Shown: piece by piece, positions 35,543 to 47,712 of the stretch
Layout of the letters: every line of letters begins with the position of its first letter
Position numbering within the stretch: the first letter of the stretch is position 1
Assembly (NCBI RefSeq): GCF_022605165.1
Contig: NC_063079.1
Span: 692,001 to 756,000 of the forward strand
DNA length: 64,000 nt
Direction: 5' to 3'
Source: Purpureocillium takamizusanense
Taxonomy: Eukaryota; Ascomycota; Sordariomycetes; Hypocreales; Ophiocordycipitaceae
Notes under the pieces: model-generated
The model's database searches: none
Told to the model about the DNA's origin: nothing
What the model saw: the letters and a program-made list of their open reading frames with translations, nothing else
Position numbers and translations under genes: made by a program

Positions 35543-35569
35543 GATCTCCATCTCTCAACTTGAGCCGCC

Positions 35570-38209
35570 ATGCTGCTTTACACGCGGGTCGCGCCGCCCA
35601 AGGTTCCCAAGCGACGCTCCCGAGCTGGTGAGTTTCTCCGCGCGCCCCGGCACCCCGGCCAATTGACCGCTGACGACATGTCTCATCCGTCTGCGGGGTG
35701 CAGGTTGCAATTTTTGGTAAGACAGGGTGCCCCCTTTGCCATGTGCCCTGATTTGATGATGACAACGGGCTGGACGAAAAACAATGACTGACACCCGCCG
35801 CGCCCGCGCGGGCACTATACAGCAAAGAAAAGGTACGCTATACACACATACACGCATCATCCTTTTTCGCCCTCGTCCTCGTCTCCCATCATCACCAAAA
35901 GATGAAAAGAAAACTTACAATCGTCTTCCACAAATCAGAAGAAAAAGTGCGACGAGGCCCGTCCACGGTGCACGCGTTGTGAGGAAAACGGCCATGAGTG
36001 CCGCTACGACCCCGTCAAGCCCCGCCAGCGCCGTAGGGCCGACCAGCAGCAGGCTGCAGAGCTTGGCCAACAATACCAACAGCCCGACGACGACGACGGG
36101 GTCGACGACGGAGTCGACAACGACGGCGGACAAGGCGGCGGCGGCAGCGGCGGCGCAAATCATGCGGACGGCCAGCAGGGCTCCGCGGGCGCAGCGGCTG
36201 CGGGTATAGGCACTGTCCGTCCCAGCCGCGCAGGGACCCCCCAGCGCGCTGCCCACCGCCCGCCGCCGCTCTCGTTGACAACGGCGGGGCTCGCACGGCA
36301 ACACCGCCAACGCGCCGCCGCCGCCCCCCTGTGCCATGCCCGGGGAGGAAGCTCGTCATCCGACGCCTCCCCCGATACCGCCTCTGACGACTGGCCCCAA
36401 AGCGCCGCCACCGCCGTCGCCGGCCAACCCAACAACCCGCTTCACCATCATCGGCCGTATGCAGCGCCGACGACCGACTCGGCGGTGTCGTCCGCCGCAC
36501 CTTACACCCCTTGCACGGATTTTGGCGCCTTCTCCTTTGACCCCTTTGACGCTTCTATAATTCTTCCGCCCAACGACGGCACTGTGGGCCATGATGATGA
36601 CGGTGATGTCTCCCCGACCATCGCCAACGATTTTGCCGGCTTCTCGCCCGATGCCTCGTCGCCAGCAGCAGCATCGCCCACCTCCAGCCGGTCCCTCACC
36701 CTTGTGCCGCCCTCGCCTCGCCTAGAGTTCACGGCGCCCGCCTTCTACGAGTTCTCGCATGATGCGGGCCGCCGCAACCTCATCGCGCACTTCTGCAACA
36801 CGCTCTCGCACCTCATCGTCCTGCGCGAGGATGAGGGCAACAACCCCTTCCAGCAGCTCGTGCTGCCGCTCTCCCACGGCAGTCAGGCCGTCACGGGCGC
36901 CATCTACGCCCTCGCCAGCGCCCACCTCGAGGTCCGCGGCGTTGACCCGGGCGGGGCCCACGCCAGCGTCCGCTATCACAGCCAGGCCATCCAGGGCCTG
37001 GCCCGCCTGATTGAGCAGGGCGACGGCGTCGATAGAAACGAGCTGCTTGCGGCCATCATGCTGCTCATATACTATGAAGTGGTGCGTGCTCGCCCAGCCC
37101 CCCGGTATCTCGTGTCATGGTAACCGGGCTAACTTGGCTCCGTCCTCGCAGCTTGTTCAGCGTGGCCGCTCCAACCTCGTTGACGGCCACCTCAAAGGCG
37201 CCATGGCCATCATGGGCAACGGCTCTCCTCAGAACAACCCAACTGGCGTCTTCCTTGAGCGGGTAAGTTCCTTTTTAAGGTCTGCGTTTCGTGTATGCTA
37301 GGTGACGTCTGACAACCCACTTAGGCCTTCCGGTTTTACGATGTCATCGCCGCCCTCTCGTTTGGCACCGCCCCTCTGTCCAACTGCCCGTCCAGCGGTG
37401 GCTTCACCCCCTTTGCGCCGCTTGACTCGCGCGGCACCACTGTGGCGTACGACAGCGTCGATGCGCTACTGGGCATGGCCACCTCGTTGTGGCCCGTCAT
37501 CCACCGCCTGTCCAATCTGCTCGCCATGAAGAACGAGCTCACCGCAGCCGTCACCGCGGGGGAGCTCTCCAAGGCCGCCGTGCTTCGCGCCGAGTTCGAC
37601 TCCACGTGCGCCGCCATCGAGTTCGCGCTGCAGGAGTGGGAGCCCATACTCCCCCAGGTCCTGCAGCAGCAGCAGCAGCAGCAGCGCTGCCCCGACGAGG
37701 AGGACAAGGCTATGGACGAGGAGCGCTGCCGGCTGCAGAGCATCCTGAACAGCGCGCTCGCGTACCGCCACTCGGCATTCGTGTACCTCTACCGCAGCAT
37801 ATACGACTGCCCACGGGAGCACCCGGTGGTGCAGCTGCACACGCACGTCAGCCTGACGCACTGCGAGGCGACGGTGGCCCACGGCGGCCCCATGGGGTCG
37901 CTGCTGTGGCCTCTCTTCGTCAGCGCGTGCGAGGCCATGGAGCCGGCCGACCGGGCACTGGCACGGCGCTCGTTTGCGGGCATCTCGCGCCGCCAGGGGA
38001 TGAAGAACATTGAGCGGGCGTGGTGCGTGGTCGAGGAGGTGTGGCTGCGGGCGGACGCACAGCAGAACACCGCGGCAGCGGCGGCGGCGGCGGCGGACCA
38101 AGAGGAGGAGAACATGGGGTTCTTCAAGATGCCGCCGGCAACGAAGCGCCGGGGAGACCTCTGGCGCAAGGTGAGCGCGGACATGGGCTGGACAATCGTT
38201 TTTGGGTGA
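35570..38209 (+). CDS. Zn2Cys6 transcription factor with micro-exons (Fungal_trans_2-like)
   Basis: Six predicted exons: 35570-35627, 35704-35716, 35823-35832, 35939-37081, 37152-37262 and 37325-38209, giving 739 residues. Only this chain restores a perfect zinc cluster: Cys21, 24, 31, 38, 41 and 48 with C-x2-C-x6-C-x6-C-x2-C-x6-C spacing, preceded by basic KRRSRAG and with KEKKKK between Cys24 and Cys31. Donors GTGAGT, GTAAGA and GTACGC are acceptable. A Gly/Gln/Asp-rich linker follows. The C-terminal regulatory half begins near [25 protein letters not shown] and contains [31 protein letters not shown], typical of the Fungal_trans_2 superfamily. A poly-Q run lies near 37665-37685. It should be a nuclear DNA-binding regulator; targets are unknown. 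Confidence 0.85.
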
Positions 38210-38272
38210 TGTGCCTGGCGGAGGGTGGGTGATTTTTTGGGAACCGTGATACCGGGCGTTTGGAGTAGCCAA

Positions 38273-38288
38273 GTTAGTAGCTACTAAC
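38273..38288. repeat. 16-bp perfect palindrome (GTTAGTAG half-site)
   Basis: GTTAGTAG followed immediately by its exact inverse complement, 64 bp after the stop codon of the Zn2Cys6 gene. It could be a binding site, a hairpin near the 3' end, or part of the recurrent TTAGT motif family of this window. Confidence 0.8.
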
Positions 38289-39587
38289 AACGATACAGTA
38301 ATGGCCCTGTTCGCAAGCGCAGCGGAGGGTAACTGCTAAGTTAGAAGAGGGTAAATCGGCGCCCTGCGCTGATGGATGGTGGCGGAGTGAGAGAATAAGC
38401 GTAAAGTTGAACACACGCGAGCGCTGGTGTCCCCCCATTGTGCGCTGCTGCTTCATAATACACAACACGTGAGCAGACTGCTACTACTCTGACGTTTCAT
38501 CGAGTACATGGCCGGGTGACCTCGTTGACTCCTGAAGGGGTTGACTCTCGAAGGGACTCGGAAACGGGTGGGAGTTGGCTCTTTACAGCCGGCTACCCTG
38601 TACCCCCTGTGCTCGCCAGCAAAATATACTCTGCAAAGAAACGATGCGGCGGCTTGGGATTGAACGTGATTGAGCTATCACTCGATTCGCTCGGCCGTCC
38701 CTTCCCGTCATGCCTCACTGGTCGTTCATTTACAGCAGCCCGGTCAGATCCTACATATTGATTGGACTGCCCCCTGTAGCCCACACATCTCAACTTCCTG
38801 GATTGACAGGTACTCCCGTCAGTAGAAGGAGCACGGCCCCCCCCACAAACCAAACCCGCCTCGTAGCCAGGAAACAGTGTCGGTCTCTCAACGTCCTTCA
38901 TGCTACGTAGACTAACTAGTAACTAATGTTAGTTGCTAAAGCTCGGGGTATATAGCAGCACTTAAGTGCTAGCAGGGGCGGGCTTTTATGCGCGCCATTG
39001 CTGACGTTGTTTTAGATGGGGAGAGAGATGAGGATGATGGATGGGGGTGGATGAGTTAGTTGCTGGCTGATGGACTAACTTGACTCTTACTACTAGACGA
39101 ACGGTGGATCCCGCACTGACGGGATGGGATGAGATGGGAATGGTACGGCGGCCCCTCCGTCCGTCCGTCCCGCTACGGCACCGGCCCCTCCCCTCTGATC
39201 TGACGGTAAGCCCGCTGGAAGGGGAAAAAAAAACAAGCGCAGGACGTTTGCGGGGAAGAACCAGGGGGCGAGTGTGGAAAGGAAGGCTTTGGCTCCGCGC
39301 CTAGCGCACAGCCGTCACCTCCGCCGCTCCCAGCTCGACAGCTCGCGGGTTGGTTAGTCCATAACTTCGTACGACAGACAGCCCGGGATGGGGACGACAG
39401 GAGGCAGCGGAGGAATTCGGTCCCAACATGGGTGCGGACGGGGTTCGAGGTATGGGAGGGGAGCGAGGATAGGGTATACTGTTGTACTACTGCTGGCGTT
39501 CGTTCCGTTCCGAGCAGCGGAGCATGCGAGCTGCTGCAGTGCGAGGACGGTGAGGGTGCGCGGGCGGGCAATGGCGCACCATGACCC

Positions 39588-39588
<1 letters not shown>

Positions 39589-39622
<34 letters not shown>
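39589..39622. repeat. (TC)17 microsatellite
   Basis: Uninterrupted 34-nt TC repeat in intergenic DNA. Confidence 0.95.
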
Positions 39623-39625
<3 letters not shown>

Positions 39626-42600
39626 CTCCTGCTACTAGACCTCCTAGCAGCAACGATTGATAAGAAAGCATTCTACGGCTGGTCGTCGAGTGAGTGGTTG
39701 GTTATGAGGCGCGGTCGGTCATCTGCCGAGCGTGTAGCATTTATGTACGTATATATGCACGCACGGCGACGAAAAAGCCCGTTCTCGTTAGTTAATTTGT
39801 TTCCAGAGGTGGTTGTACTGGGGAGGTGGGGAGGGGAGATTTTGATGGCTGGCACGGGGTGGTGGTGGTGGTGCTTGTCGGTCCGTCATGTCGACGACAT
39901 CGAGTCCAGATTTGGCAGTCGCGTCGCATGAAGGGGGGGACCCTTGAAAGGCGGCCAGGCTGGCGGACTTGTTTGCTGACACGAGTTGATGGCATGAGAT
40001 GCAGGAAAAGTACCTAGGTGGCAATGGACGACGACGATGACGATGACGATGTTGTTGTTGATGCTGACGATTTTGGCGATAACGGTGATGATCAAAAGGC
40101 GGGCAGGCAGGGCAGGAAATGCACGCGCGCCGTTTGGGGTGCCACGCGCCGCCTGGTGTTGCGCTGCATCTGCCTTGGTACCTGACCGAACTTCAAGACC
40201 TGACCTACCTACATAATTAGACCGCCAGCTCCTACCTCCCTTGGGTAGGTATACAGTGCCTTGGATATTGAGTACATACTACCTTACCTGTCGAGAGGGC
40301 ACATGATTGACGCAAGCGGTTGTAGCGGGCTAGATGATGATCTCGTAGGCGGGAATATTCCTCCAGACTTTTCTTTCGTCTGTTTTATTGCCGAACCCCC
40401 TTATAGTAGTAGTAACAGTGGCGCCTCTGTATGGTCGAATGCCGTTGCTAAAAAGGCGCCGCCATACCACTCATAGTTGGTTCATGATGGGGCGCCGACT
40501 GTCGGGCAGACACGGATCTTGGCACTTCGGGTCGCATGTATCATAGCGGTGGCAGCTGATGGAGGCTTTTACTCGATACCTGACCTGGTAGCTTCTCTCT
40601 CAACCTTGGAGAGTAAGGTATGTGATGTGGGCCTACCGTTTGAAACTTGCGCAGCAGAGAGCGAGGCTCGGCCATGGTATCTGAGTTTGATGGCCCCATG
40701 CTGTAGCCGTGGATCGGCGCCTGGAGCCCTGCACTGGGGATCAAAGGGCAAAACAGAACCCTGGCCGAGGGTGCGAGGAATTGTAAGCTCGGACGGCGTC
40801 GCGGGGAACAGGCGTCCCGCCCCGCGACGGATGGACCTGGCAGGCACTCGTCAACTCAATTCCTACAGCAGCGGTTATGGACACGCTTAGGTTTCTGCGT
40901 GCGTCTCCACCTCTTCTTTCGAACCTCACATCCATACTTCTTACACGTGTGTGTGCTGTGGACGCCACGACGACCCCTTGGCCGTTGAAGTTTCTTTGGT
41001 TGGCTTTTCTCTTCGCCTTCTTTTTCAGCAGGAGGAACTTCGTGGCCCTGGATGTGGCCAGAAATCTCCTCTCTTTCTACTCCAAGAACAAAGGCCGCTC
41101 GACGGCCAGCATGTCCCGGGAAACATAAGACAAACGGGGAGTGGGGCGAGAACGGACGCCGCGCCGGCCTGTGGCATGATTTCATCACACCGCAGAGTTC
41201 AGCCTGCGTGATGGGCTGGGAAGCCACCGGTGAGGTCTGAGACATCTTGTCGAATGCTCCCGCCCGGGACGTGGACGACGACGCCACGGCTGGGCTGGCT
41301 GGGCTGGCTGGCTGGAGAAGATGGCGACGGAGCAGTCGTTGAACGCATCCGCGACGCCGCACTGACAATCTGGAACACACATGTCTGCCTTGATGCGTGC
41401 GTATGCGCAGTATGTTGTACTTTGTGCTGTCAGATATTGGACACCTCAGCTCAGCTGGCGGACCGACAGTCAATATTTTCGCGCGCCTCGGCCTGTCATG
41501 TCAGCCTGTCCGTCATCGCGCAGCTGGGCCAGGTGGGGAGGGGAATTTCTCCACGGAGACCCTGGTTTACCACGATGCGCATGGCGTCGATGATGGGCTC
41601 GGCACCCAGACCCGAATGCGCACGCGAGGTTCCGGTCTTTCTTTTTTTTCCGCCTGTTTGTCTCCCTCTCTTGCCGTTCGTTCCCCTTGATGCCTTGCAC
41701 TTTGTCTTGTGCCTCCCCTCCCCCTCAACCTTCTCCCCCGGCCAGCTTCGCCTTTTTGCTAAGCATCTAAGCTCACAGGGCATGGGTTTGAAAAGCATGG
41801 ACCCGTTGTGCGTGTAGCAAAGACCTTTCTGTTAGCGAGTGGCACCAGACGCTCGAGTGGCACCGTTTTTGAACAATGCACCCTCCGGGCCCCCGACCGT
41901 TTAGAGAAGGATCGTCTCTCTCGTCGGTGGATAGTGAAAAGGGAACTCCCGCCGTTGCATCGGCGACTGACTCGGCGGGAACACGCGGGACCTTTTGCTG
42001 TCTCCCGCGATTTGGGTTGGTCAGTATGCGGTGCCTGCGTGAAGCTCGGACTTGGAACGTGTTTTGGGAGAGTGAATCGAGCGGTGCGGCGGCGGCGCAG
42101 TGCACATTCTGTTCCATACCTTGCTAGCACATGTACGAATGAATTCCGTGACCCCTGGAACCGTTCGTCCATGCGTTAGTAGTCAACGGTAGCCGGGCAA
42201 ACGCACACACGATGCATGGAAGATGGCGGAGCAGCCGGGCATCCGTCTGCTGCCGACACCAGGGCCAGCCCTAGGTCTTTGCACGCCGCTCGCTCGCTCG
42301 CTCGCAACGCCCGGCGCCAATGGCATGGCACGGCATGGCACGGCACCAAAGGCGTTTGACACGCCCGATTTTATCGATGGAAGTTGGATGAACCCCATGG
42401 GCGGCGCGGCGCTGGGGTGAGCCAGGGCACACAGCAGTCGCGGGATGGGGTGCGGTGATGCCCAGGTGCGGGACGGGCAGGTGGAGGGGGTTGAAGAGGG
42501 CCAGGGTGAAGCCTGCCTCGCCCGTGGGCGCGCGTCAACTGCCCGACGTCCAGGCAGGCACGGGCGATCGCTGGCAGGCAGGCATGGAGCAATGGATCCA

Positions 42601-43010
42601 TCCATTGATTCAGTGAATTGGATGGCAGCGTAGGGCACCTGTCGGTCCCCTGTGGAAGGCGGCGCCAGAACCCCGGCAGCCAGCGCAGCTCACCAGACGC
42701 CCCCAGGTCAGGCCGCTGGAGCCCCCGCCGTCAAGTGAAGCCGGGCAAGCCATAGGCCCCGCCCGCCGCCGTGCCTCAGTGGAGGTGAAAGGTTCCTTGA
42801 CATCCATAACCGCCCTCCATTACCCCCCCCCCCCCCTGTTGTGGCGGCCCTCCTTCCCAACTCCCTGTCCTCGGCGGCCGCTCCTCTCCACAGCCCACAC
42901 ACCCACCACCGGCTCCAGACACACGAGTGGAACCTGGAAGCCAAGCCCACGCCACCACAGGCGGCTGGACCCCTCGCACCGAGTTGAGCTCCGGCCACAC
43001 ACAAACAATC

Positions 43011-43036
43011 ACCACCACCACCACCACCACCACCAC
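43011..43036. repeat. (ACC)n microsatellite
   Basis: Tandem ACC/CAC units upstream of the second Zn2Cys6 gene. Confidence 0.9.
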
Positions 43037-43363
43037 TACTGTCAGCACCCGACTGCACAACCGTTGCCTACCATCCTTCCTCGTCTGCGGCCAGCCTGCC
43101 ACAACCACAGCCAGCCATACCTGCCTTGCGCACCTGCAATATACAAAGTACCTCGCCTTCCTACCATACCATCCTTTCCTTCGCTCGCCTCGCTACGCTA
43201 CGCCTACTTTTCGTACCATCCGCACGTCCGCCGTCGTTTCCCTCTCCTCCCTTTGACATCTCACGAACCCTCGTCCCTGGTTTCGTCGCCGCCTCGCCCT
43301 TCCAGCACCGGCTTACGCCGTCCGACACGCACGTCGATTGCGACCGCCTCAGCACCGACCACC

Positions 43364-43387
43364 ATGTCTGGTGACGTCTCTGACTAA
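43364..43387 (+). promoter_or_regulatory. uORF (7 codons) upstream of second Zn2Cys6 gene
   Basis: ATG to TAA encoding seven residues in good context (ACC before ATG), 245 nt before the main start. Whether it is transcribed is unknown. Confidence 0.35.
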
Positions 43388-43447
43388 CCCAGCTGTTCTG
43401 AGCGTCCGATGCTTCCCCTCCTACCGGGGATCTGACCGGCACCACCA

Positions 43448-43490
43448 ACACACACACACTCTCTCTCTCTCTCACGCACACACACACACA
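43448..43490. repeat. Compound (CA)n-(CT)n-(CA)n tract
   Basis: CA repeat, then CT repeat, then CA repeat, about 120-160 nt upstream of the start codon of the second Zn2Cys6 gene, probably in its leader or core promoter. Confidence 0.9.
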
Positions 43491-43590
43491 TCGACGACCG
43501 TCCAACACCGGCGTCCGGTCACCGGCCGAGACGCACCTCTTATCCCCTCTTCGTCGGCGACGACGTCCACACCTTCGCCTCCCGATCGCC

Positions 43591-43605
43591 ATGCTTGACT
43601 GCTAA
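43591..43605 (+). promoter_or_regulatory. 4-codon uORF ending 3 nt before main ATG
   Basis: ATG CTT GAC TGC TAA ends only three bases before the ATG at 43609. The distance is too short for normal reinitiation, so leaky scanning would be needed and the uORF could repress translation of the factor. Confidence 0.45.
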
Positions 43606-43608
43606 GCC

Positions 43609-46600
43609 ATGACGACGCTGCTCAACAAGACGGATTCCGGCCCTCCGCTGCGCCAGATTCGCTTCGTCCACAACCAGGGCCAGCCGCCTTCGAAGCGCCG
43701 CCGCATCAACGCAGCGTACGTCTACCCCTACTAACAGCCCGTGACACGCCTGTTGGCATAGGGCCGGGTTGCCGCATCGCGCGCGAGCCACCAGGCCGGT
43801 AGCTGAGCAATGAAGCTGACAGACAGCCACGCAGATGCTTGACCTGCCGCCGACGAAAGACGCGATGTGCCGGTGAGCGGCCCATATGCTCGACCTGTAC
43901 CAAGAACGGCCACCAGTGCCTTGGGTATCCCGAAGATGCAAGAAAGGATGGCACAGATACGGGCGAGTCGAAGCAGGCGGGCGACGAGGACTTCAACGAC
44001 GACCATCAAAGCGACGATGAGGATAGAAAGCCCGCGAGGCCTGACGCTCCCACAGCCAGCTCTGCGCCCGATGCGGCTCCAGCGATATCACCAACGCGCG
44101 CCGTGGCTGTTGCACCTCGATCTGCGCCTGCATATCCCGGTGCTGTTGTCGAGCCCGAGCACGATGTCGACGTCAAGCCTGTAGTCTCGCCAGCTTCGCA
44201 GCATCAGTCCCATCCCTCGGCCGCCACAGACGAAATGCCCAGCTCGCCAACCCTGCGCCGCAATCACAGTCATCGCATTCCATACTTTCGGTATTTTGGC
44301 CCGACGGCGATTGTGCCCGGCTTCAAGCAGATGGTCGTCTCTGTCCGTGACCGGCGACGATCGACAGGTGGGTCCCAGTCGGGTACTTCGCCCATGTCCA
44401 CACCGAGCGGCGTCCGGGGAAGTAGCTGCGCTGCCGGGAGTGATATCGCCGTTGAGGACCTGCCCGCATACGATCCCAACAGTCCGGGACCCGTGCACCC
44501 TCTCATCATCAACCTCGTCAAGACCTTCTTCGTTCATCTCGGCTGCAACTATCCCTTCCTCAAGCAGCCCAAGTTTTTGCGTCTCGTCATGGAAAAGCGT
44601 GTCGAGCCCATTCTCGTCGACGCCATCTGCGCGCTCGCCGCGAGATTCTCCGATGCGCCGGCGCTGACGGGCGGAAACGACAAGATGCCACGGACGGAGC
44701 GCGGCCAGGTATTTGCGACGCGAGCAAAGCACGCCACTGTGGACACGTTTCCCTGCCCGTCCGTGGGCGCCGTACAAGCCTGTCTGCTCATGGCCTACGA
44801 AGGCTTTGGTGCCAACCAAGACAGTGCCTTGTGGATGTATCTCGGGCTTGCCATCCGCATGGCTATCGACCTCGGGCTTCAGAAGCGTGTAGGTATACAA
44901 TACCAGGGTGAAAAGGATCCTTGGTACACGAGGCATCGGAGTCGCGTCAATGGGGAGTCGGAGAGCCCCGAAGAAAAGAGGCATGACGAGGTCGATGCTC
45001 TGACTGTCGAGGAGCAAAGGGAGGTTGAGCAAGAGCGCATCGACACATTCTGGGCCGTTTTCATTCTCGATCGCGTCATATCCTCGGGCACGGGACGGAC
45101 AGTCACCTTTCGTGAGGATGACTTCGAGCTCCCGTTCCCAAAGCCAGCCATCGACCCCGCCACCGGCTGGCCATCTCTGTTTCCCGTGCTTCTCGAGATC
45201 ATCCACCTCTATGGCCGTGTGTCTGACGTGCTCAACAATATCCACAACGTCAACGACCTGGACCAGGACAAGTGGTCGAAGCTGTCCAGCATGGAGCATC
45301 AGCTAACCCGTCTGTACAAGAGCTGGGATGCAAGACTGCAGTTCAACGTCAGCAACTTCAAGGCATACCTCAACGTCGGACAGGGCACGACGTTTCTTTT
45401 GCTTCACTTTTGGTTCCATGCGCTCTTCATCATCTTGCATCAGCCAACGCTCTTGACTCCGTTTGGCGACCTTCGTGGCGAACTCCAGCTTCTTTCCGAC
45501 AGCCGAGAACTGAGTATGAGCAGCGCAAAGACAATTTGCGACATCTTGGCATTTGCCGACCTCATAGACCCCAAGAGCTTCATCGGCAACCCCTTCACCA
45601 GCCAGCCCATATACATTGCAGCTTGTGCTTTTTTGATGGAGTCGAGCGCGAACGCTTCGGAAGGCCCTTCTAGAGAAACGTCGCCCCCAACGTGCAACGC
45701 CTCGAGTCGGCCAAGGGAGCGCGTGAAAACTGCCAACTCCAAGCCCTCGAGGCATTCGCTGCTTGCCTCGGCGGCGAACCAGAATTATCAGAGATGCTAC
45801 AATTCCCTGCAGCAGCTGCATACCCACTGGGGCGGTGTCAAGTACATCTTGACGGCTCTGGACCAGAAGTCAAAGGGTATCTGGGACTGCGAGACGTACA
45901 CATCAGAAGAGTACGAGAGCACCAAGGTGCCGCCTACCAGGGGAAGCATCACCGGCGATCTCAGCGCAGCCTCGCCGAAGATGGGTGGCGCCCCCCCGAT
46001 CGCGTGGAGTCTGGCAGGAACGGCCAACTCGCCCAACTCGAACCTGACGCTGTTGTACCAGAACCTGAGCGGCGTCATGACACCATCATCGGTTCCGCAG
46101 AGCATGCCGCAGCAGGTAGGAACACCGCCGGGCAACATGGTGTACGACCCCATCCGGCAGAGCCTGCCGGCCGAATCAGGAGGCATGTATCCGCCCGCGG
46201 TGCCCCAGGCCACCACCTCGGCAATCAGACACTCGCCGCAAACAGGAAACAGCAAACCCCGACGACCGTCCAACCTTTCTGGCGTGTCCATCCCGGGACA
46301 GGCGGCGACGGCGGGCAGATACGACGGGCTCCCGGAAGAGAACGACGGAGCCAAGGTGTTTGTGCCTCCTGGCTACACTCCCTCCAGCCAGCATTCTGGA
46401 GGGTTCGAGACATTCAGCGCCTCTCCTGCCAGTAACTTGGCAGACGCCGCAAATCGGGGCATGGTCCATGCGGCTACGCCGCATAATGTATACTACAACC
46501 ACCACATTCCCTACCAGACGGGATGGGGCTACGGGATGGGCAACATGGACTCCATCACCTTCGATAGTCAGGACATCGACATCGGGGCGTTGGGGCTGCA

Positions 46601-46712
46601 GCAGCCAGAGCTGATGAGCGGTTGGCTCGACTACATCCCGAGCGACGTGCTGGGCCTGTTTGAGAACCAGAACATGGGCCACGGGAGCCAAGATGGCGCC
46701 GGAGGACACTAA
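43609..46712 (+). CDS. Zn2Cys6 transcription factor with Fungal_trans domain
   Basis: Two exons, 43609-43715 and 43835-46712, giving 994 residues. The junction falls just before the first zinc Cys (RRRINAA-CLTCRRRKTRC). Cys37, 40, 47, 54, 57 and 64 give C-x2-C-x6-C-x6-C-x2-C-x6-C. The middle homology domain (PF04082 type) spans roughly 240-600, with HPLIINLVKTFFVHLGCNYPFL, ICALAARFS, AVQACLLMAYEGFG, WMYLGLAIRMAIDLGLQKR and IDTFWAVFILDRVISSGTGR. The C-terminal third is Pro/Ser/Gly/Asn-rich and likely holds the activation region. It resembles the xylanolytic/cutinase-type regulator family, but I cannot assign an ortholog. Two uORFs precede it. Long minus-strand frames over it are shadows. Confidence 0.9.
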
Positions 46713-47712
46713 TGATGTATACGGGCCGGAGCTGGCTAGGAGAATATGCTCGTTTCAAACGGTGATGGCTACTTTCTTTTGGCATGGCGTTGTTTTTGAC
46801 TTGGACGTTTCTTCGCGCTACGTTCAGCCATGGGAGCGGGATATCTTCATTAGGCCATTTCTTTACGACGGATTGCGGGACAAGGGGCGCAGCAAAAAGC
46901 GAACATCTTCCGACATGACCATGACTTTGTTGGGGTAAGGGTTTCAGCTGTTTTATACACATACATGTGGCTTTGGAAACGAGGCGTGTCAATTTTGCTT
47001 GGAGCGGACCTGATGAGGCTTTTCCCAGGGCATGGGTGGGAGTTGGGATTTCAGAGCACGAGCATCCACGGTGGTTGGAAATATGCATGTACTAGGCACT
47101 CGCTCTGACTGGAAAGTTGAACTGCAGGCTATGTTATTTTTCTTTGTTGTTTTCTTTTTCTTCGTGTGGGAACGGAGGAAGGGACCGGACACGGCAGTAT
47201 GACCAAAGATGATGCACAGTCTAGCGGTTCTCGGTTCTTGGCTGTTGTCGTTGTCGTTGTCGTAATCACATAATCAGTACGTGGCACATGTACATGGCAA
47301 TGCAATGCAAATGCAGGCTTTTGTGCGGGCGGGAGGACGCAAGAGGGCCACAAGAAGGTCCTTGTCACTGAGTTGCTGGGTGCGTACATGTGCGTGTGTG
47401 TATCAATGTCTGTGTCTGTGAGTGCGAGCGTGCGAGTTGAACTGTGTTGATTGGATATGGTTGAGTTGACGTTTGTCAATTGCCCTCGACTCATCCCCGC
47501 CCGATATCTAAGTTGTAGATGCTGACGAAAAGGTACTTTTTCCGATATATGGTTGGTAAAGAAGAAATGCGGCCAGCTCCATAACTCCTCTTCTTTTTGG
47601 TCGTTCCTTGTCTTCCCGGCATTTTCTCTTGTCCTCCCTGTTGTAGTGTGATGGTAGTAGTGAGCCTGGTGATGATGGCGGTGGTAGTAGTAACGGTCGT
47701 CGTCGTCGTCGT
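46713..47712. other. Convergent intergenic region
   Basis: 3' flanks of the second Zn2Cys6 gene (+) and chorismate synthase (-). TG/GT-rich around 47380-47430. No gene recognised. Confidence 0.5.

Larger units (their letters stand above)
29203..35569. other. 6.4-kb stretch without a supported gene
   Basis: The left end holds the promoter of the 27260-29202 gene and the right end the leader of the Zn2Cys6 gene. Between them are frames of up to about 350 residues on the minus strand (29787-30827), but these show no domain, signal peptide or codon pattern like the neighbouring genes. From about 33.1 to 35.3 kb it turns into low-complexity DNA (CTTG and CCAT runs, AGTACTAA motifs). Confidence 0.45.
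38210..43608. other. 5.4-kb gene desert
   Basis: No supported gene. It contains perfect short palindromes (38273-38288; 38957-38970), many GTTAGT/ACTAAC motifs around 38.27-39.1 kb, a 34-nt TC repeat, G-rich runs, and CA/CT/ACC repeats in the leader of the next gene. Frames of up to about 200 residues exist but have no recognisable features. Confidence 0.5.

Noticed and set aside
34797..35666. 289-residue frame overlapping the start of the Zn2Cys6 gene
   Set aside because: Low-complexity Pro/Ser/Leu-rich reading of leader DNA in a different frame from the zinc cluster; no domain.
43448..43490. Tandem tract considered as a CRISPR-like or satellite array
   Set aside because: Pure dinucleotide repeats with no spacers; simple microsatellite.
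44088..45299. 403-residue minus-strand frame
   Set aside because: Antisense to the Fungal_trans domain of the second Zn2Cys6 factor.
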